Source of the DNA: Candidatus Saccharibacteria bacterium oral taxon 488
Lineage (GTDB): Bacteria; Patescibacteriota; Saccharimonadia; Saccharimonadales; Saccharimonadaceae
Direction: 5' to 3'
Assembly (NCBI GenBank): GCA_005697215.1
Contig: CP040003.1
Location: 744,001 to 808,000, forward strand
Length of the DNA: 64,000 nt
This document shows, in pieces, positions 34,331-43,050 of this stretch; within the stretch, counting starts at the first letter, position 1, and each line of letters begins with the position of its first letter. The position numbers were made by a program, and so were the translations under genes. The notes beneath the pieces were generated by a model. It made no database searches. It was not told the DNA's origin and saw nothing but the letters and a program-made list of their open reading frames with translations.

Positions 34331-34860
34331 TCTCAGGAACTAGTAGGCACATCTCCCGTATACACCACCCTCGCCGAAGCCACCACCCACAGCGAACGCC
34401 TCATGCAGGCCTACTACGCCGGAGCCATCGATGTCGAGCTACTCCGCAAAGAACAAGACCGCATCAGAACCGACAGAACAACCGCCGAACGCCAACTCCG
34501 CCACCTACAAACCTCCCGAGACAAACTCCACACCGCCCTCGACCAATGCCTCTCCGTCCTCCACAACGGACAACAGCAATACCTCGCAGCCACCGACAAC
34601 TCCCGCCGCGACCTCAACCAAGCCGTCTTCGACAAGATCTACCTCGACGACGACGAGATCACCAGCAGCCAACACAAAGCCGTCTACCACTACCTCCTCG
34701 ACAGCAACCTCCCAGCAGTCTTGGAGGGTGAAGCCAAGAGGCAGCAGGGCGTGGTGGCATCCGAGACCAAGACACGACAGGACGCCGTGACCCCTGACAA
34801 GCAGCGGGATGCCGTAACCCCGGACAACATGAAGAACCTCCAGCCGGTGGCCGGAGGTTC
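34331..34860 (+). pseudogene. Remnant of a serine recombinase C-terminus, actinobacterial-like
   Basis: An open frame without start reads '...TLAEATTHSERLMQAYYAGAIDVELLRKEQDRI', continuing as a coiled coil ('RTTAERQLRHLQTSRDKLHTALDQCL') and 'AVFDKIYLDDDEITS', which is the C-terminal part of large serine recombinases. The catalytic N-terminus is absent. Codons are strongly biased to C at third positions (CTC, ACC, GCC, GAC), unlike the flanks, pointing to an actinobacterial source. It ends with a repeated 'DAVTPD' and a hairpin (AACCTCC/GGAGGTT at 34835-34859), beside tRNA-Ile/Met(CAU). Debris of an integrated element. Confidence 0.7.
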
Positions 34861-34874
34861 TAAGATGACGCTTT

Positions 34875-34950
34875 TGGTGGGGGTGGCTGGGATCGAACCA
34901 GCGACCAACAGGTTATGAGCCCGCTGCTCTAACCGCTGAGCTACACCCCC
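34875..34950 (-). tRNA. tRNA with CAU anticodon, probably tRNA-Ile2 (lysidine)
   Basis: 76-nt cloverleaf on the minus strand: acceptor GGGGGTG, D arm AGCTCAGCGGTTAGAGC, anticodon loop CTCATAA, T arm GCTGGTTCGATCCCAGC, CCA encoded. The D loop (AGCGGTTAGAGC, one base shorter) and the GGTCGCTGGTTC segment match E. coli tRNA-Ile2 better than elongator tRNA-Met, so C34 is likely changed to lysidine by TilS. Borders the recombinase remnant. Confidence 0.85.
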
Positions 34951-35072
34951 ATGAGCGATATTATACCGTAAAAGTGGCCGAGTGAGAAGTGGCGTCAATT
35001 TACCCCACTACCGACCGTCAAGCTGTTCGTGCCTTCCTGAATGCAGCGCGCGCTATCGCAGCTCCACGCCTA

Positions 35073-35390
35073 CTAATCTATCCCCCGTTCCTTATCCGAC
35101 GGCTCTTGCTTTGATGCATAGGCCGACATAGCATCCCCAGTACGTGTATCAAATGCTGCAAAATAACAGCGCCGACGAGGTCGCGGCTTCTCATCCGCAG
35201 GGACGCTCTGACCAGACGATAGCTGGCTATTCGAGGGGGCGTTCTGATCAACTGGCGGTTCAACCCCCAACTTCCTCCGCCGCGCATCATCATATGACAG
35301 GTAGCCCATGTCAACATCCCTCTCAATTTGCTCCCACTCCTCATCAGTTAACTCACGATCCCACTCACTAACCGGCAACAGTTCACTCAT
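35073..35390 (-). CDS. Small acidic hypothetical protein
   Basis: 105 residues. Not recognised. Acidic N-terminal helix region ('DRELTDEEWEQIERDVDMGYLSYDDARRRKLG', about 11-42), a Ser/Gln/Pro-rich linker, then a basic 'KPRPRRRCYFAAFDTRTGDAM' strand-like segment. No signal peptide or membrane helix. An AT-rich TAATAATT precedes the ATG. Flanked by the tRNA and by a gap of 150 nt that holds the terminator at 35457. Confidence 0.55.
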   Translation of the reverse strand: MSELLPVSEWDRELTDEEWEQIERDVDMGYLSYDDARRRKLGVEPPVDQNAPSNSQLSSGQSVPADEKPRPRRRCYFAAFDTRTGDAMSAYASKQEPSDKERGID

Positions 35391-35456
35391 AATTATTAAA
35401 TATCACATTTTACTCATAAAAGCAAGGCTATCTCGGTGGCACAACCCCTACCACAA

Positions 35457-35484
35457 AAAGACTCCCGCATGAGCGAGAGTCTTT
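35457..35484 (-). terminator. Terminator of the 68-residue protein gene
   Basis: AAAGACTC / GAGTCTTT stem extended by CGC/GCG across a mismatch, with loop ATGA; TTTTTGTGG follows on the minus strand. Confidence 0.8.
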
Positions 35485-35541
35485 GAGGCACCTGTTTGTT
35501 TGATACCATTGTACCGGTAACCAGGTGTATAATGCAAGTGC

Positions 35542-35748
35542 TTATTTCTTCTTTTTGATCGTCAAAAAGCCGTTGCGTGGATTTTCGGTAACGATTCGAT
35601 CATCTGGCAAGTCGCATGGCTCGCCCTTGGCGTTCTTTTCAACCTTGGCGAAAAAATAAATCGTCTGCGTTTTGCCACCGCGCAGCGTGACTTCCGTTTT
35701 ATGCAAGTAGTATGTAATGCCTTTTGAGTTTGTGTGCTTATAAGCCAT
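35542..35748 (-). CDS. Small conserved hypothetical protein
   Basis: 68 residues, all beta strand-like with a basic tail: 'SKGITYYLHKTEVTLRGGKTQTIYFFAK' then 'LPDDRIVTENPRNGFLTIKKKK'. The SD is perfect (AGGAGG, 7 nt) and a strong terminator follows, so it is an expressed single gene. Short proteins of this type occur in Saccharibacteria as unnamed proteins. Function unknown; the basic surface suggests nucleic-acid or ribosome binding, but this is a guess. Confidence 0.8.
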   Translation of the reverse strand: MAYKHTNSKGITYYLHKTEVTLRGGKTQTIYFFAKVEKNAKGEPCDLPDDRIVTENPRNGFLTIKKKK

Positions 35749-35811
35749 TCGTATACCTCCTGTTAGTATTATACTATTCTAGATTAGCGCCTCTGTTAAC
35801 CCCTGTCAAGC

Positions 35812-36474
35812 CTAAAGCGGTTTTTGACGATACCGAAGCAGTAGTTTCAGTACCGCCAAAGCTACCAGTCGAGCAATGATAATCAGCATAATTACCCCTG
35901 TTACCACCAATGACCAACCCGCCAAGTCCGATGACCAGAGTGGCGGCACAAATGTCTGATAATACGGCGCGGTGGCAGGCGGCGTAAATTTGAGGTCAAG
36001 TGACGAAGCAGCCGGGTACTTTGCCCATTCATCATTGATACAGCTGACGTAGCGCGGGTCGGCTGTAGCATAAAATCGCCCCCAACCACCAGCCTGGGCT
36101 CGGGCGTCGCAGACTTGGCGGACTTTGGCGACCGTGTCGTTGCTGGAGCGAGAAGCTGACTTTGACTCAAACTCTTTCCAGGCCGCCTCGTAGGCCCGCT
36201 TGTACGAGTGCTCCAGAGCGATGCGCCCCGGATCGGCGTTCATGTGCGCAACCACGTAGCGCTGCAAGTCATACACCCGCCGCTCCAGTGCTCCCTCGTC
36301 ACCCTCCTTGTCGGCATTGATGACGGCATCACGGCGTTCGATCATGCCAATATTATTTAGCCTGAGGAATGTCGCGCTGATAAACGACGCCATCACTAGC
36401 AAAATGACTAGCTGCCATGTCTTGATTTCTTCTAGTCGCCGAATCGCCCGACGGGTGCCTCGCTTATCTGCCAT
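35812..36474 (-). CDS. Hypothetical bitopic membrane protein with Cys pair
   Basis: 220 residues. A basic N-terminus, a membrane helix (about 20-37), a 140-residue extracytoplasmic region with helical 'LERRVYDLQRYVVAHMNADPG' and two Cys ('QVCDARAQ', 'YVSCINDEW') that could pair, a Pro/Ala linker, and a second membrane helix (about 185-213) with a basic end. No family recognised. It is divergent from murC with an 80-nt gap. Confidence 0.7.
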   Translation of the reverse strand: MADKRGTRRAIRRLEEIKTWQLVILLVMASFISATFLRLNNIGMIERRDAVINADKEGDEGALERRVYDLQRYVVAHMNADPGRIALEHSYKRAYEAAWKEFESKSASRSSNDTVAKVRQVCDARAQAGGWGRFYATADPRYVSCINDEWAKYPAASSLDLKFTPPATAPYYQTFVPPLWSSDLAGWSLVVTGVIMLIIIARLVALAVLKLLLRYRQKPL

Positions 36475-36554
36475 TCCCCACCTTTCTCATCTCATTATAC
36501 CAAAGATGGTGAGTGAATGCGACACGGGGCTAGCGTCAGTGGTATAATGACGCT

Positions 36555-37820
36555 ATGAGGATTTATTTTTCGGGAATTGGTGGTGTGGCAATTGGACCAC
36601 TGGCAGAAATGGCCATTGGCGCTGGGCACGAGGTCTGCGGCTCTGACCGGGCGGCCGGTTTGATGACAGAGGCGCTCAAGCAGGCCGGCATCACGGTGTC
36701 GTTTGATCAGTCGGGCGAGTTTTTGCGCAGCAAGCATCAGCGAGAGCCCTTTGACTGGTTCGTGTATACGGCGGCCCTGCCGGCGGATCATCCAGAGTTG
36801 GTACTAGCGAGACAGCTAGGGATTCGCACCAGCAAGCGTGACGAGCTACTCGCTCAGATTATTGCTGATAAGCAGCTCAAGCTCATCGCCGTCACCGGTA
36901 CGCACGGCAAGACGACGACGACCGGTATGTTGGTGTGGGCCCTGCAGCAGCTCGGCGTGCCAGTGAGCTACCTGGTTGGCTCGACGCTTAGTTTTGGCCC
37001 GAGCGGTCGGTTTGATCCGGCCAGTCAGTTTTTGGTGTATGAATGCGACGAGTTTGATCGTAATTTCCTCCACTTTTCACCGTGGCTGAGCCTCATTACC
37101 GCAGTCGATTATGACCATCCCGACACCTTTCCGACGCCAGATGATTACCGAGCGGCGTTTCGGCAATTTGGCGAGCAGTCGACGCGGGTGGTCGCGTGGC
37201 GAGAGGACGCTGACGTATTTACTCCGGCTAATGCAACAGTACTTGAACAGACTGATCCACAGATAACGCTGGCTGGCGAACACAACCGGCGTAACGGCAC
37301 GCTGGCAGCACGGGCAGCGATGCTGGTGCGAGAGGCGGCTGCCTTCGAGATTGAGGCTGAGGCGATTATCACGGCGCTCAATACCTTTCCGGGTACAGGC
37401 CGGCGCTTTGAGAAACTGGCTGACAATCTCTACACCGATTATGGCCATCATCCGTCAGAGATTGCTGCTACGTTGCAGCTGGCTCATGAACTAAACGACC
37501 ACGTGATACTCGTCTACCAGCCACACCAAAATATTCGCCAGCACGAGGTTCGTGAGCGCTACACTGATGAGATTTTTGCCCATGCCAGCGAGATATATTG
37601 GCTGCCGACGTACTTGACCCGCGAAGACCCGAACCTGCCGGTGCTGACGCCGGAGGAATTGACGCGCCAATTGACGATGGACAAGGTGCATATCGCGCAG
37701 TTGGATGAGGCGCTGTGGCACACGATTGAGCAGCAGCGAACACGCGGTGCGCTGGTAATCGGTATGGGTGCCGGGACAATCGACGGGTGGCTACGCGAAC
37801 AGCTAGGCCGCAACGCTTGA
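36555..37820 (+). CDS. murC: UDP-N-acetylmuramate-L-alanine ligase (MurC/Mpl family)
   Basis: 421 residues, a little shorter than the usual 450-480. The Rossmann-like N-terminal domain 'FSGIGGVAIGPLAEMAIGAGHEVCGSDR' (4-31), ATP loop 'VTGTHGKTTTTGMLVWAL' (about 113-130), 'YECDEFDRNFL' and 'HPDTF' in the central domain, and 'GTGRRFEKLADNLYTDYGHHPSEI' with the catalytic-domain start, as in MurC and the recycling ligase Mpl. It adds L-Ala (or a tripeptide, if Mpl) to UDP-MurNAc. TATAAT ends 6 nt before the ATG (leaderless type). Separate from other mur genes. Confidence 0.85.
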   Translation: MRIYFSGIGGVAIGPLAEMAIGAGHEVCGSDRAAGLMTEALKQAGITVSFDQSGEFLRSKHQREPFDWFVYTAALPADHPELVLARQLGIRTSKRDELLAQIIADKQLKLIAVTGTHGKTTTTGMLVWALQQLGVPVSYLVGSTLSFGPSGRFDPASQFLVYECDEFDRNFLHFSPWLSLITAVDYDHPDTFPTPDDYRAAFRQFGEQSTRVVAWREDADVFTPANATVLEQTDPQITLAGEHNRRNGTLAARAAMLVREAAAFEIEAEAIITALNTFPGTGRRFEKLADNLYTDYGHHPSEIAATLQLAHELNDHVILVYQPHQNIRQHEVRERYTDEIFAHASEIYWLPTYLTREDPNLPVLTPEELTRQLTMDKVHIAQLDEALWHTIEQQRTRGALVIGMGAGTIDGWLREQLGRNA

Positions 37821-37831
37821 TCACGGTTCGC

Positions 37832-38491
37832 CTACTCGTCAGACTCACCACCAAGTGCTGCCCGGATATCGTCATATGAAAATCCTTGACGGGCTAGATA
37901 CGCCATGAATTTTTGCTGGTCGCCGGCATATTTATAACGTTTTTTAGCGATAATTTTTCGTAGCTCCTCGTCGTCGGAGCGGATATTTTCGCTAACCAGC
38001 TGCCCTATCGTCTCGCGGTCGATGCCCTTTTGCGCCAATTCTAATTTTAGCCGCCTGACACTAGTGCCTTTCTGTAAAAAACGATGTTCCAGCCAAAAGC
38101 GGGCAAACTTCTCATCATCGAGGTACTTTTTCTCGATCAGCCGCGCGAGCACCCGCTCGGTAATTTCCAGTTTCACGCCCGGACGCTCGGTAATTTCACC
38201 GGTCTTTGGCGAACGCTTTTTGGTCGGCCTGGTTTTACGCCACAGATAATCGCGCAGTTCTTTAACCGAGCGCGGCCGCGCCAAGCAATACTCCATGGCG
38301 CGGGCGTACAGCTTACCAAACTGGCTCTCATCCTCTAGCGCCGTCAGTTCTTCGTCGCTATATTCTCGCCCAACCTTAATCCCCAGCTCACCTACCTGAA
38401 ACACATCGAGGCTAAAGCGGTATTTACCGTCAATACTCACGTTAACGCGGTTTTTGTCGCGAGTTTGGAGAGAGATGTCAGTGATTTTCAT
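37832..38491 (-). CDS. recX: RecX family regulatory protein
   Basis: 219 residues from the preferred start. The family's three-helix repeats are visible: 'YCLARPRSVKELRDYLWRK', 'LARLIEKKYLDDEKFARFWLEHR' with the 'LDDEKFA' motif, 'GTSVRRLKLELAQKGIDRETI' and 'FMAYLARQGFSYDDIRAAL'. RecX modulates RecA filaments; recA is three genes upstream at 39518-40588 on the same strand. The ATG lies inside the 3' end of the alpha/beta-hydrolase gene, overlapping it by 14 nt. An insertion of basic residues ('TRPTKKRSPKTGEIT') is unusual. Confidence 0.88.
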   Translation of the reverse strand: MKITDISLQTRDKNRVNVSIDGKYRFSLDVFQVGELGIKVGREYSDEELTALEDESQFGKLYARAMEYCLARPRSVKELRDYLWRKTRPTKKRSPKTGEITERPGVKLEITERVLARLIEKKYLDDEKFARFWLEHRFLQKGTSVRRLKLELAQKGIDRETIGQLVSENIRSDDEELRKIIAKKRYKYAGDQQKFMAYLARQGFSYDDIRAALGGESDE

Positions 38492-39080
38492 GAAGCAACC
38501 TATCACTCCTCCCGGTATCCTCAAGGTAATCAATGATCTGCGGTAACGCTTTTAGCCCCGACTCTGATCCAAGATGATGACCATTGTGGACAGTTACGAA
38601 TTCTGCACCAAGCCGCCCAGCAAACACCCTAGCGTCACCATATGAGCAATATGGATCGTTGTCGCTATGAATAAATAGCAGCCGCCCTGCGCCACAGCGA
38701 ATCTTCTCAATATCAAAACCAGTATCAGGCCATAATCTATCAAATTGACCTGGTTCATACTGATCCGTACCGATCGTCAATCGTTCATTCAAGAATGTAC
38801 CGACGAGAATTGCCGTCTCGACTACAGGGATATCGTCTGACTGCAATAGATTCAAAACTGTCGTCGCACCAGAAGAATGTCCAACTAAAAGATTATCTGT
38901 AAAATCCCAGCCCTGACTCAACAGAAAATGATGATATTCCTCCCTATTGGGCGTGTGGCAATTTGGTAGTTGCGGTTCAAAAACTTTGTAGTTATGCGCT
39001 TTTAGCCAATCGTGCAACCAAACAAACCAATGCTCTCCTGGTGTACCATCTGTCCCATGAAGTAAGACCGCCTTTCTCAT
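38478..39080 (-). CDS. Alpha/beta hydrolase of the RBBP9/YdeN type
   Basis: 200 residues. 'AVLLHGTDGTPGEHWFVWLHDWLK' (4-27) carries the oxyanion region, 'LLVGHSSGATTVLNLL' the GxSxG nucleophile (Ser about 69), and 'FIHSDNDPYCSYGDARVFAGRLGAEFVTVHNGHHL' the acid and His. These serine hydrolases cleave unknown esters or amides. The start overlaps the NUDIX gene stop by 4 nt and its end overlaps recX, so the group is transcribed together. Confidence 0.88.
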   Translation of the reverse strand: MRKAVLLHGTDGTPGEHWFVWLHDWLKAHNYKVFEPQLPNCHTPNREEYHHFLLSQGWDFTDNLLVGHSSGATTVLNLLQSDDIPVVETAILVGTFLNERLTIGTDQYEPGQFDRLWPDTGFDIEKIRCGAGRLLFIHSDNDPYCSYGDARVFAGRLGAEFVTVHNGHHLGSESGLKALPQIIDYLEDTGRSDRLLHENH

Positions 39081-39514
39081 ATAAGTATCTTTCGGATTGC
39101 CCGTTTATATACCTCTGGCAGATTATCGAGTTGAAGCGCCGCACGAATAATAAACTTTTGAAACTCAGCCTTGCCAGCCTCACCGTTAAGCTCAGGCCCA
39201 CCGACCTTTCGGCCTACATCACCAGCAAAGGTAACGATCCCGATATGTGTTGTCGTTCCAAAATCCTTTTTCCAAATATACACATCGACAAGACGTGGTG
39301 ATACTAGCTCAACACCCAGCTCCTCAGCAATTTCACGAACGATCGTCTGTTCTGGTTGCTCACCCTCATCAAGCCGACCGCCGGGCAACTCCCAATCATT
39401 GCGCTCATTTTTTCGTAGCCATATACTGTTACCATCACGAACAATTGCTTTACATGACAGCGTGACTGCTAGATTTCCCCATTCATCACGCAGCGTTACT
39501 CGCTGACCAGCCAT
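39077..39514 (-). CDS. NUDIX hydrolase
   Basis: 145 residues. Complete Nudix box with the pattern G-x5-E-x7-REUxEExGU starting at 'GGRLDEGEQ' (about 46) and ending 'REIAEELGVE' (about 69). Substrate is not evident; many hydrolyse nucleoside diphosphate derivatives. Directly follows recA by 3 nt and overlaps the next gene by 4 nt. Confidence 0.93.
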   Translation of the reverse strand: MAGQRVTLRDEWGNLAVTLSCKAIVRDGNSIWLRKNERNDWELPGGRLDEGEQPEQTIVREIAEELGVELVSPRLVDVYIWKKDFGTTTHIGIVTFAGDVGRKVGGPELNGEAGKAEFQKFIIRAALQLDNLPEVYKRAIRKILI

Positions 39515-39517
39515 TGG

Positions 39518-40588
39518 CTACCCCTCTGCTTCTTTGACCTTCTCCCGAACCTTCTGGTCAATTTCCGCCAGAACCTCAGGGTTTTCTTTCAGATACAATT
39601 TAGTTTTATCGCGGCCCTGGCCAATAGTCTCGCCGTTATACTTGTAAAAGGCGCCAGATTTTTCGACAATACCGTGCGTAGCTGCTAAATCCAGAATGTC
39701 GCCAGTTTTAGAAATGCCTTCATTATACATAATGTCAAACTCAGCGATGCGGAATGGCGGCGCAATCTTATTCTTCACCACCTTGATCTTGGTGCGGTTA
39801 CCGAGAATATCATCGCCAACCTTGATCTGCCCAATCCGACGAATATCCACCCGCTGCGAGGCGTAAAACTTCAGTGCGTTACCGCCCGTCGTAGTCTCAG
39901 GATTGCCAAACATCACACCAATCTTCATGCGAATCTGGTTGATGAAAATCACCGTCGCTTTCGACTTGTTGATGATACCAGTCAATTTACGCAGCGCTTG
40001 GCTCATCAGCCGCGCCTGCAGACCCATGTGCGAATCACCCATATCGCCGTCAATTTCTGCTTGCGGCGTCAATGCTGCCACCGAGTCCACCACAATCAGA
40101 TCCACCGCGTTTGAGCGCACCAAGGTTTCGGTAATTTCCAGCGCCTGCTCACCGTTGTCTGGCTGCGATACCAGCAGATTCTCGGTGTCCACACCCAACC
40201 GCTTGGCATAGCTCGGGTCAAGCGCGTGCTCAGCGTCGATAAACGCCGCCGTGCCGCCCTGTTTTTGAATTTCAGCAATGGCATGCAATGTCAAAGTTGT
40301 CTTACCCGAACTCTCGGGGCCGTAAATCTCGATGATGCGTCCCTTTGGATAGCCACCACCCAGCGCCAAATCAAGGCTCAGCGAGCCCGACGGAATCACT
40401 TCAACATCAACTTTGTGCGCCTCGCCCAGCTTCATGATCGAGCCATCACCAAACTGCTTGGTGATTTGATCCATCGCCAGACCCAAGGCTTTTAACTTCC
40501 CGTCATCAATCTTTTTCTCTGTCACCCGAGCCGTACCAGTCGCGGCGTCTGTTTGATGTTTGTCATCGGTTTTCGCTGTGCTAGCCAT
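39518..40588 (-). CDS. recA: Recombinase RecA
   Basis: 356 residues. Walker A 'GPESSGKTT', '[19 protein letters not shown]', Walker B '[10 protein letters not shown]', loop 2 region '[25 protein letters not shown]' and a Lys/Glu-rich C-terminus. Catalyses homologous strand exchange and promotes LexA-type cleavage. A 20-residue Thr/Asp-rich N-terminal extension precedes the core. Strong SD (GGAGGGAGAGG). No LexA box was recognised upstream. First gene of recA-NUDIX-hydrolase-recX. Confidence 0.98.
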   Translation of the reverse strand: MASTAKTDDKHQTDAATGTARVTEKKIDDGKLKALGLAMDQITKQFGDGSIMKLGEAHKVDVEVIPSGSLSLDLALGGGYPKGRIIEIYGPESSGKTTLTLHAIAEIQKQGGTAAFIDAEHALDPSYAKRLGVDTENLLVSQPDNGEQALEITETLVRSNAVDLIVVDSVAALTPQAEIDGDMGDSHMGLQARLMSQALRKLTGIINKSKATVIFINQIRMKIGVMFGNPETTTGGNALKFYASQRVDIRRIGQIKVGDDILGNRTKIKVVKNKIAPPFRIAEFDIMYNEGISKTGDILDLAATHGIVEKSGAFYKYNGETIGQGRDKTKLYLKENPEVLAEIDQKVREKVKEAEG

Positions 40589-40675
40589 ACCTCTCCCTCC
40601 GTTATCTTATGCTGTATAGTATACCATAAATCAAGCGCCTACCGCGAGCGATGAAACTTTGTTATAATAGACCAC

Positions 40676-41068
40676 ATGAAACGACAAGCGGGCTTTACGG
40701 TGATTGAGGTGCTGGTGGCGATTATATTTCTCGGCGTGGCCACGGCGGTGGCGTTCACCCAGCTGGTGACGATCCAACGCGAGCACCAAAACGACCGGAA
40801 AAAAACCGCTATTAATGCCGTGCATTATAGTCTCGAGGAAGCCTATTACAAGCAGCACGGCTCTTATCCGGAAAAAATTACCGACGAGACGCTGCCGACC
40901 ATGGATAAGAAGCTACTCAAAGATCCGAGTGGTAAAAAGCTTGGCGACAATGGCAGCGCCTATCGCTACGAACCAACAAACTGTACCGGTGGTAAATGTA
41001 AATCATATTCGCTCAGGGCCATGCTTGATGGTGAGGCAGATTTCGTCAAAGACAGCCGCCATAAATAG
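40676..41068 (+). CDS. Type IV pilin-like protein
   Basis: 130 residues. Prepilin leader with the cleavage site 'QAG|FTVIEVLVAI' (after residue 6), Glu5 of the mature chain, and a hydrophobic helix to about residue 30; then a helical, Lys-rich stalk and a C-terminal part with two Cys ('TNCTGGKCKS') likely to pair. Saccharibacteria carry type IV pili used for twitching and host contact. It is a lone pilin gene; no assembly genes are nearby. TATAAT ends 7 nt before the ATG (leaderless type). Confidence 0.88.
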   Translation: MKRQAGFTVIEVLVAIIFLGVATAVAFTQLVTIQREHQNDRKKTAINAVHYSLEEAYYKQHGSYPEKITDETLPTMDKKLLKDPSGKKLGDNGSAYRYEPTNCTGGKCKSYSLRAMLDGEADFVKDSRHK

Positions 41069-41084
41069 CTAAATCATAACCAAA

Positions 41085-41942
41085 CTAATCGTAACAGACT
41101 GGCCGGCCGTTTTTGAAGGCTTCAATGGCGTTGTTGAGGATGGCCACTTGGTGCTTGGGATTGGCCACGTAATGAAAAATATAAGTCGTCTCCTCACCCT
41201 CAGTACTGAGGCGAATGGTGCCGTAGTTAAAGATTGTCTGGGCGATGCCGGCCTGGAAAAAGCTGGCGTCCTCGATACTACCGAGGCTGACTGTCTGCTC
41301 GTGCCGAACGAAGAGGCTCTGTTGGATTTCCTGGATGACGCTTTCATTAGTCATGAAAAAATGATTCTGTAGATACACCCACAGAGTGATCGCGCCGCCG
41401 AGCACCACCAAGGCAACGAGCAGCAGCGCAATACCTAGCACTGCTCCCGGATTCACCGCCGGAAACAGCGGAATATTAGCGGTCAGCGACGAGAACGAGG
41501 CCGCAAATACCAGCAGCACGACGACCAACAGGAGGGTGATGGCTGTAGGAATGACCATGCCGATCGGGTGGCGCTTGATGTCGAGAATGACGTACTCGCC
41601 CTCGCTGAGATTGAGCTGCGGATAATCGCGAACGGACTGGTCGTGACGCGCCTTGGTCTCTGGGCTGACTGCGGGAACGGTCGGCTCAAGCGGCCGCGCA
41701 GCATGAACAACATTTGGTTCGTTAGCGTACTGGGCACGGATCTGCGGATTGAAATTCTGCCCCTCAATCATCTCTGGCTGGATGGTGACGTGCGAGGCTG
41801 GCTGTGGCTCAATCGGCGGCGCGGTCGTCGCCGGTGGCGGTGTCGCGGCAGCCGGCGGATGATGATACAGCGGCCGACCATCAGAATCATACGCAACCGG
41901 CTGGGTATAGTCAGGCTCAGGGTTAGTCTGGTTCGGATTCAT
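41085..41942 (-). CDS. bPH2 (bacterial PH domain) membrane protein
   Basis: 285 residues. Pro/Gln-rich cytosolic N-terminus (1-95), 'LSEGEYVILDIKRHPIGM', two membrane helices (about 120-150 and 165-190), then the bPH2/DUF304 domain: 'NHFFMTNESVIQEIQQSLFVRHEQTVSLGSIEDASFFQAG' region and 'NYGTIRLSTEGEETTYIF'. Family role is unknown, likely lipid or membrane-related. Lies tail to tail with the pilin gene and is followed by the CBS gene on the same strand. Confidence 0.88.
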   Translation of the reverse strand: MNPNQTNPEPDYTQPVAYDSDGRPLYHHPPAAATPPPATTAPPIEPQPASHVTIQPEMIEGQNFNPQIRAQYANEPNVVHAARPLEPTVPAVSPETKARHDQSVRDYPQLNLSEGEYVILDIKRHPIGMVIPTAITLLLVVVLLVFAASFSSLTANIPLFPAVNPGAVLGIALLLVALVVLGGAITLWVYLQNHFFMTNESVIQEIQQSLFVRHEQTVSLGSIEDASFFQAGIAQTIFNYGTIRLSTEGEETTYIFHYVANPKHQVAILNNAIEAFKNGRPVCYD

Positions 41943-41969
41943 TAGTTCTAGTATAGCATATCGACCGAA

Positions 41970-42995
41970 TTATGCGACGTCGCGAGCATGTTTTGTCCGA
42001 TTGTTATGGCGTGGATTACGCTGCGCCACCCGCCGCAGATCCTCGTGCGCATCAAACTCGTCAATGATCTTATGCCCCAGCATCCGCTCCATCACATCCT
42101 CCAGGCTGACGATACCAACCGTCTCGCGAAACTCATTCACCACGATGAACAAGTGATGCTGCACTCGCAAAAATGCCGCCAGTGCATGCTGCAACGTCTG
42201 ATCCTCGCGGATGTAATACACCTTTTTCTCCATGACCGCTCGCACTCGCCTACTTGTTGACGAACGGTTAATTGTCAGTAAGTCTTGAATGTATAGCATC
42301 CCTACCACATGATCAATATCACCCTTGATGACCGGAAAGCGGCTATGTCCGGTCTTGTGCAGCGCATCCAATACCAGCGGCCCCAATACCTCATCCTGAT
42401 CCACCGTATCAATCACGCTACGCGGCGTCATCACTTCCTTGACCGGTACTGCGTCAAACGACAGCACACCGATGACCATCTTTTTCTCATCCTCGCTAAG
42501 CGCCTCACCCGCCTGCTCGACCATGGCGACGAGCTCTTCTTTTGACTCAATGTCATAGCCGTCATTGGGCATCGGCGCCACCGAGCGAATCATTGCAAAC
42601 AACGTCGGAAATTTCTCGATCAGCGCCAAAATTCGCCCCTCATACCGCTCGTAGAGCCGCTGGGAATATTGCTGCCATAATGAAATCCGCGCCAGTGCTC
42701 CTATCTCCAATGCGATCACTAGCGAGATAATAATACCCAGTAGCCAATGAAACAACTCCACACCGATGACACTGAGCGTCACCAGCAGCACCGCTGCGAT
42801 CACCCGCTGCAATGAGAAAATATCCCGCATCAGCGCATGTCGCTTTAACAAATGGCGCGCATCCTGATCACCGCGGCGCGCTCGCCGCTGCAGCTCAAAC
42901 TTACTGTGTGACGAGGCCTGCGGATGAACGCCCATGACTATTACGAGCAATATCAGCACTATCATATACAGCATTCCTAGCAAAATATCGCTCAT
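41970..42995 (-). CDS. CNNM/CorC-like membrane protein with CBS pair
   Basis: 341 residues from the start where TACAAT ends 7 nt before the ATG (an ATG 9 nt further upstream overlaps the -10). Membrane helices at about 5-22 and 65-105, then two CBS domains: 'VMTPRSVIDTVDQDEVLGPLVLDALHKTGHSRFPV' and 'LVLLQ'-type 'EKKVYYIREDQTLQHALAAFLRVQHHLFIVVNEFRETVGIVSLEDVME'. CNNM/CorC proteins mediate Mg2+ efflux or bind adenosine nucleotides. The transmembrane (DUF21) part is short, with fewer helices than normal. No CorC-type C-terminal domain is seen, only a basic tail. Confidence 0.85.
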   Translation of the reverse strand: MSDILLGMLYMIVLILLVIVMGVHPQASSHSKFELQRRARRGDQDARHLLKRHALMRDIFSLQRVIAAVLLVTLSVIGVELFHWLLGIIISLVIALEIGALARISLWQQYSQRLYERYEGRILALIEKFPTLFAMIRSVAPMPNDGYDIESKEELVAMVEQAGEALSEDEKKMVIGVLSFDAVPVKEVMTPRSVIDTVDQDEVLGPLVLDALHKTGHSRFPVIKGDIDHVVGMLYIQDLLTINRSSTSRRVRAVMEKKVYYIREDQTLQHALAAFLRVQHHLFIVVNEFRETVGIVSLEDVMERMLGHKIIDEFDAHEDLRRVAQRNPRHNNRTKHARDVA

Positions 42996-43050
42996 GCTGT
43001 TCATTGTATACTTTTTATGCTATAATAGCCAGAGTTAATTTGGAGGAAAT

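Noticed and set aside
34861-34918. C-terminal 'GVAGIEPATNRL' of the recombinase frame
   Set aside because: This is the typical read-through of a frame into an antisense tRNA gene, not protein sequence.
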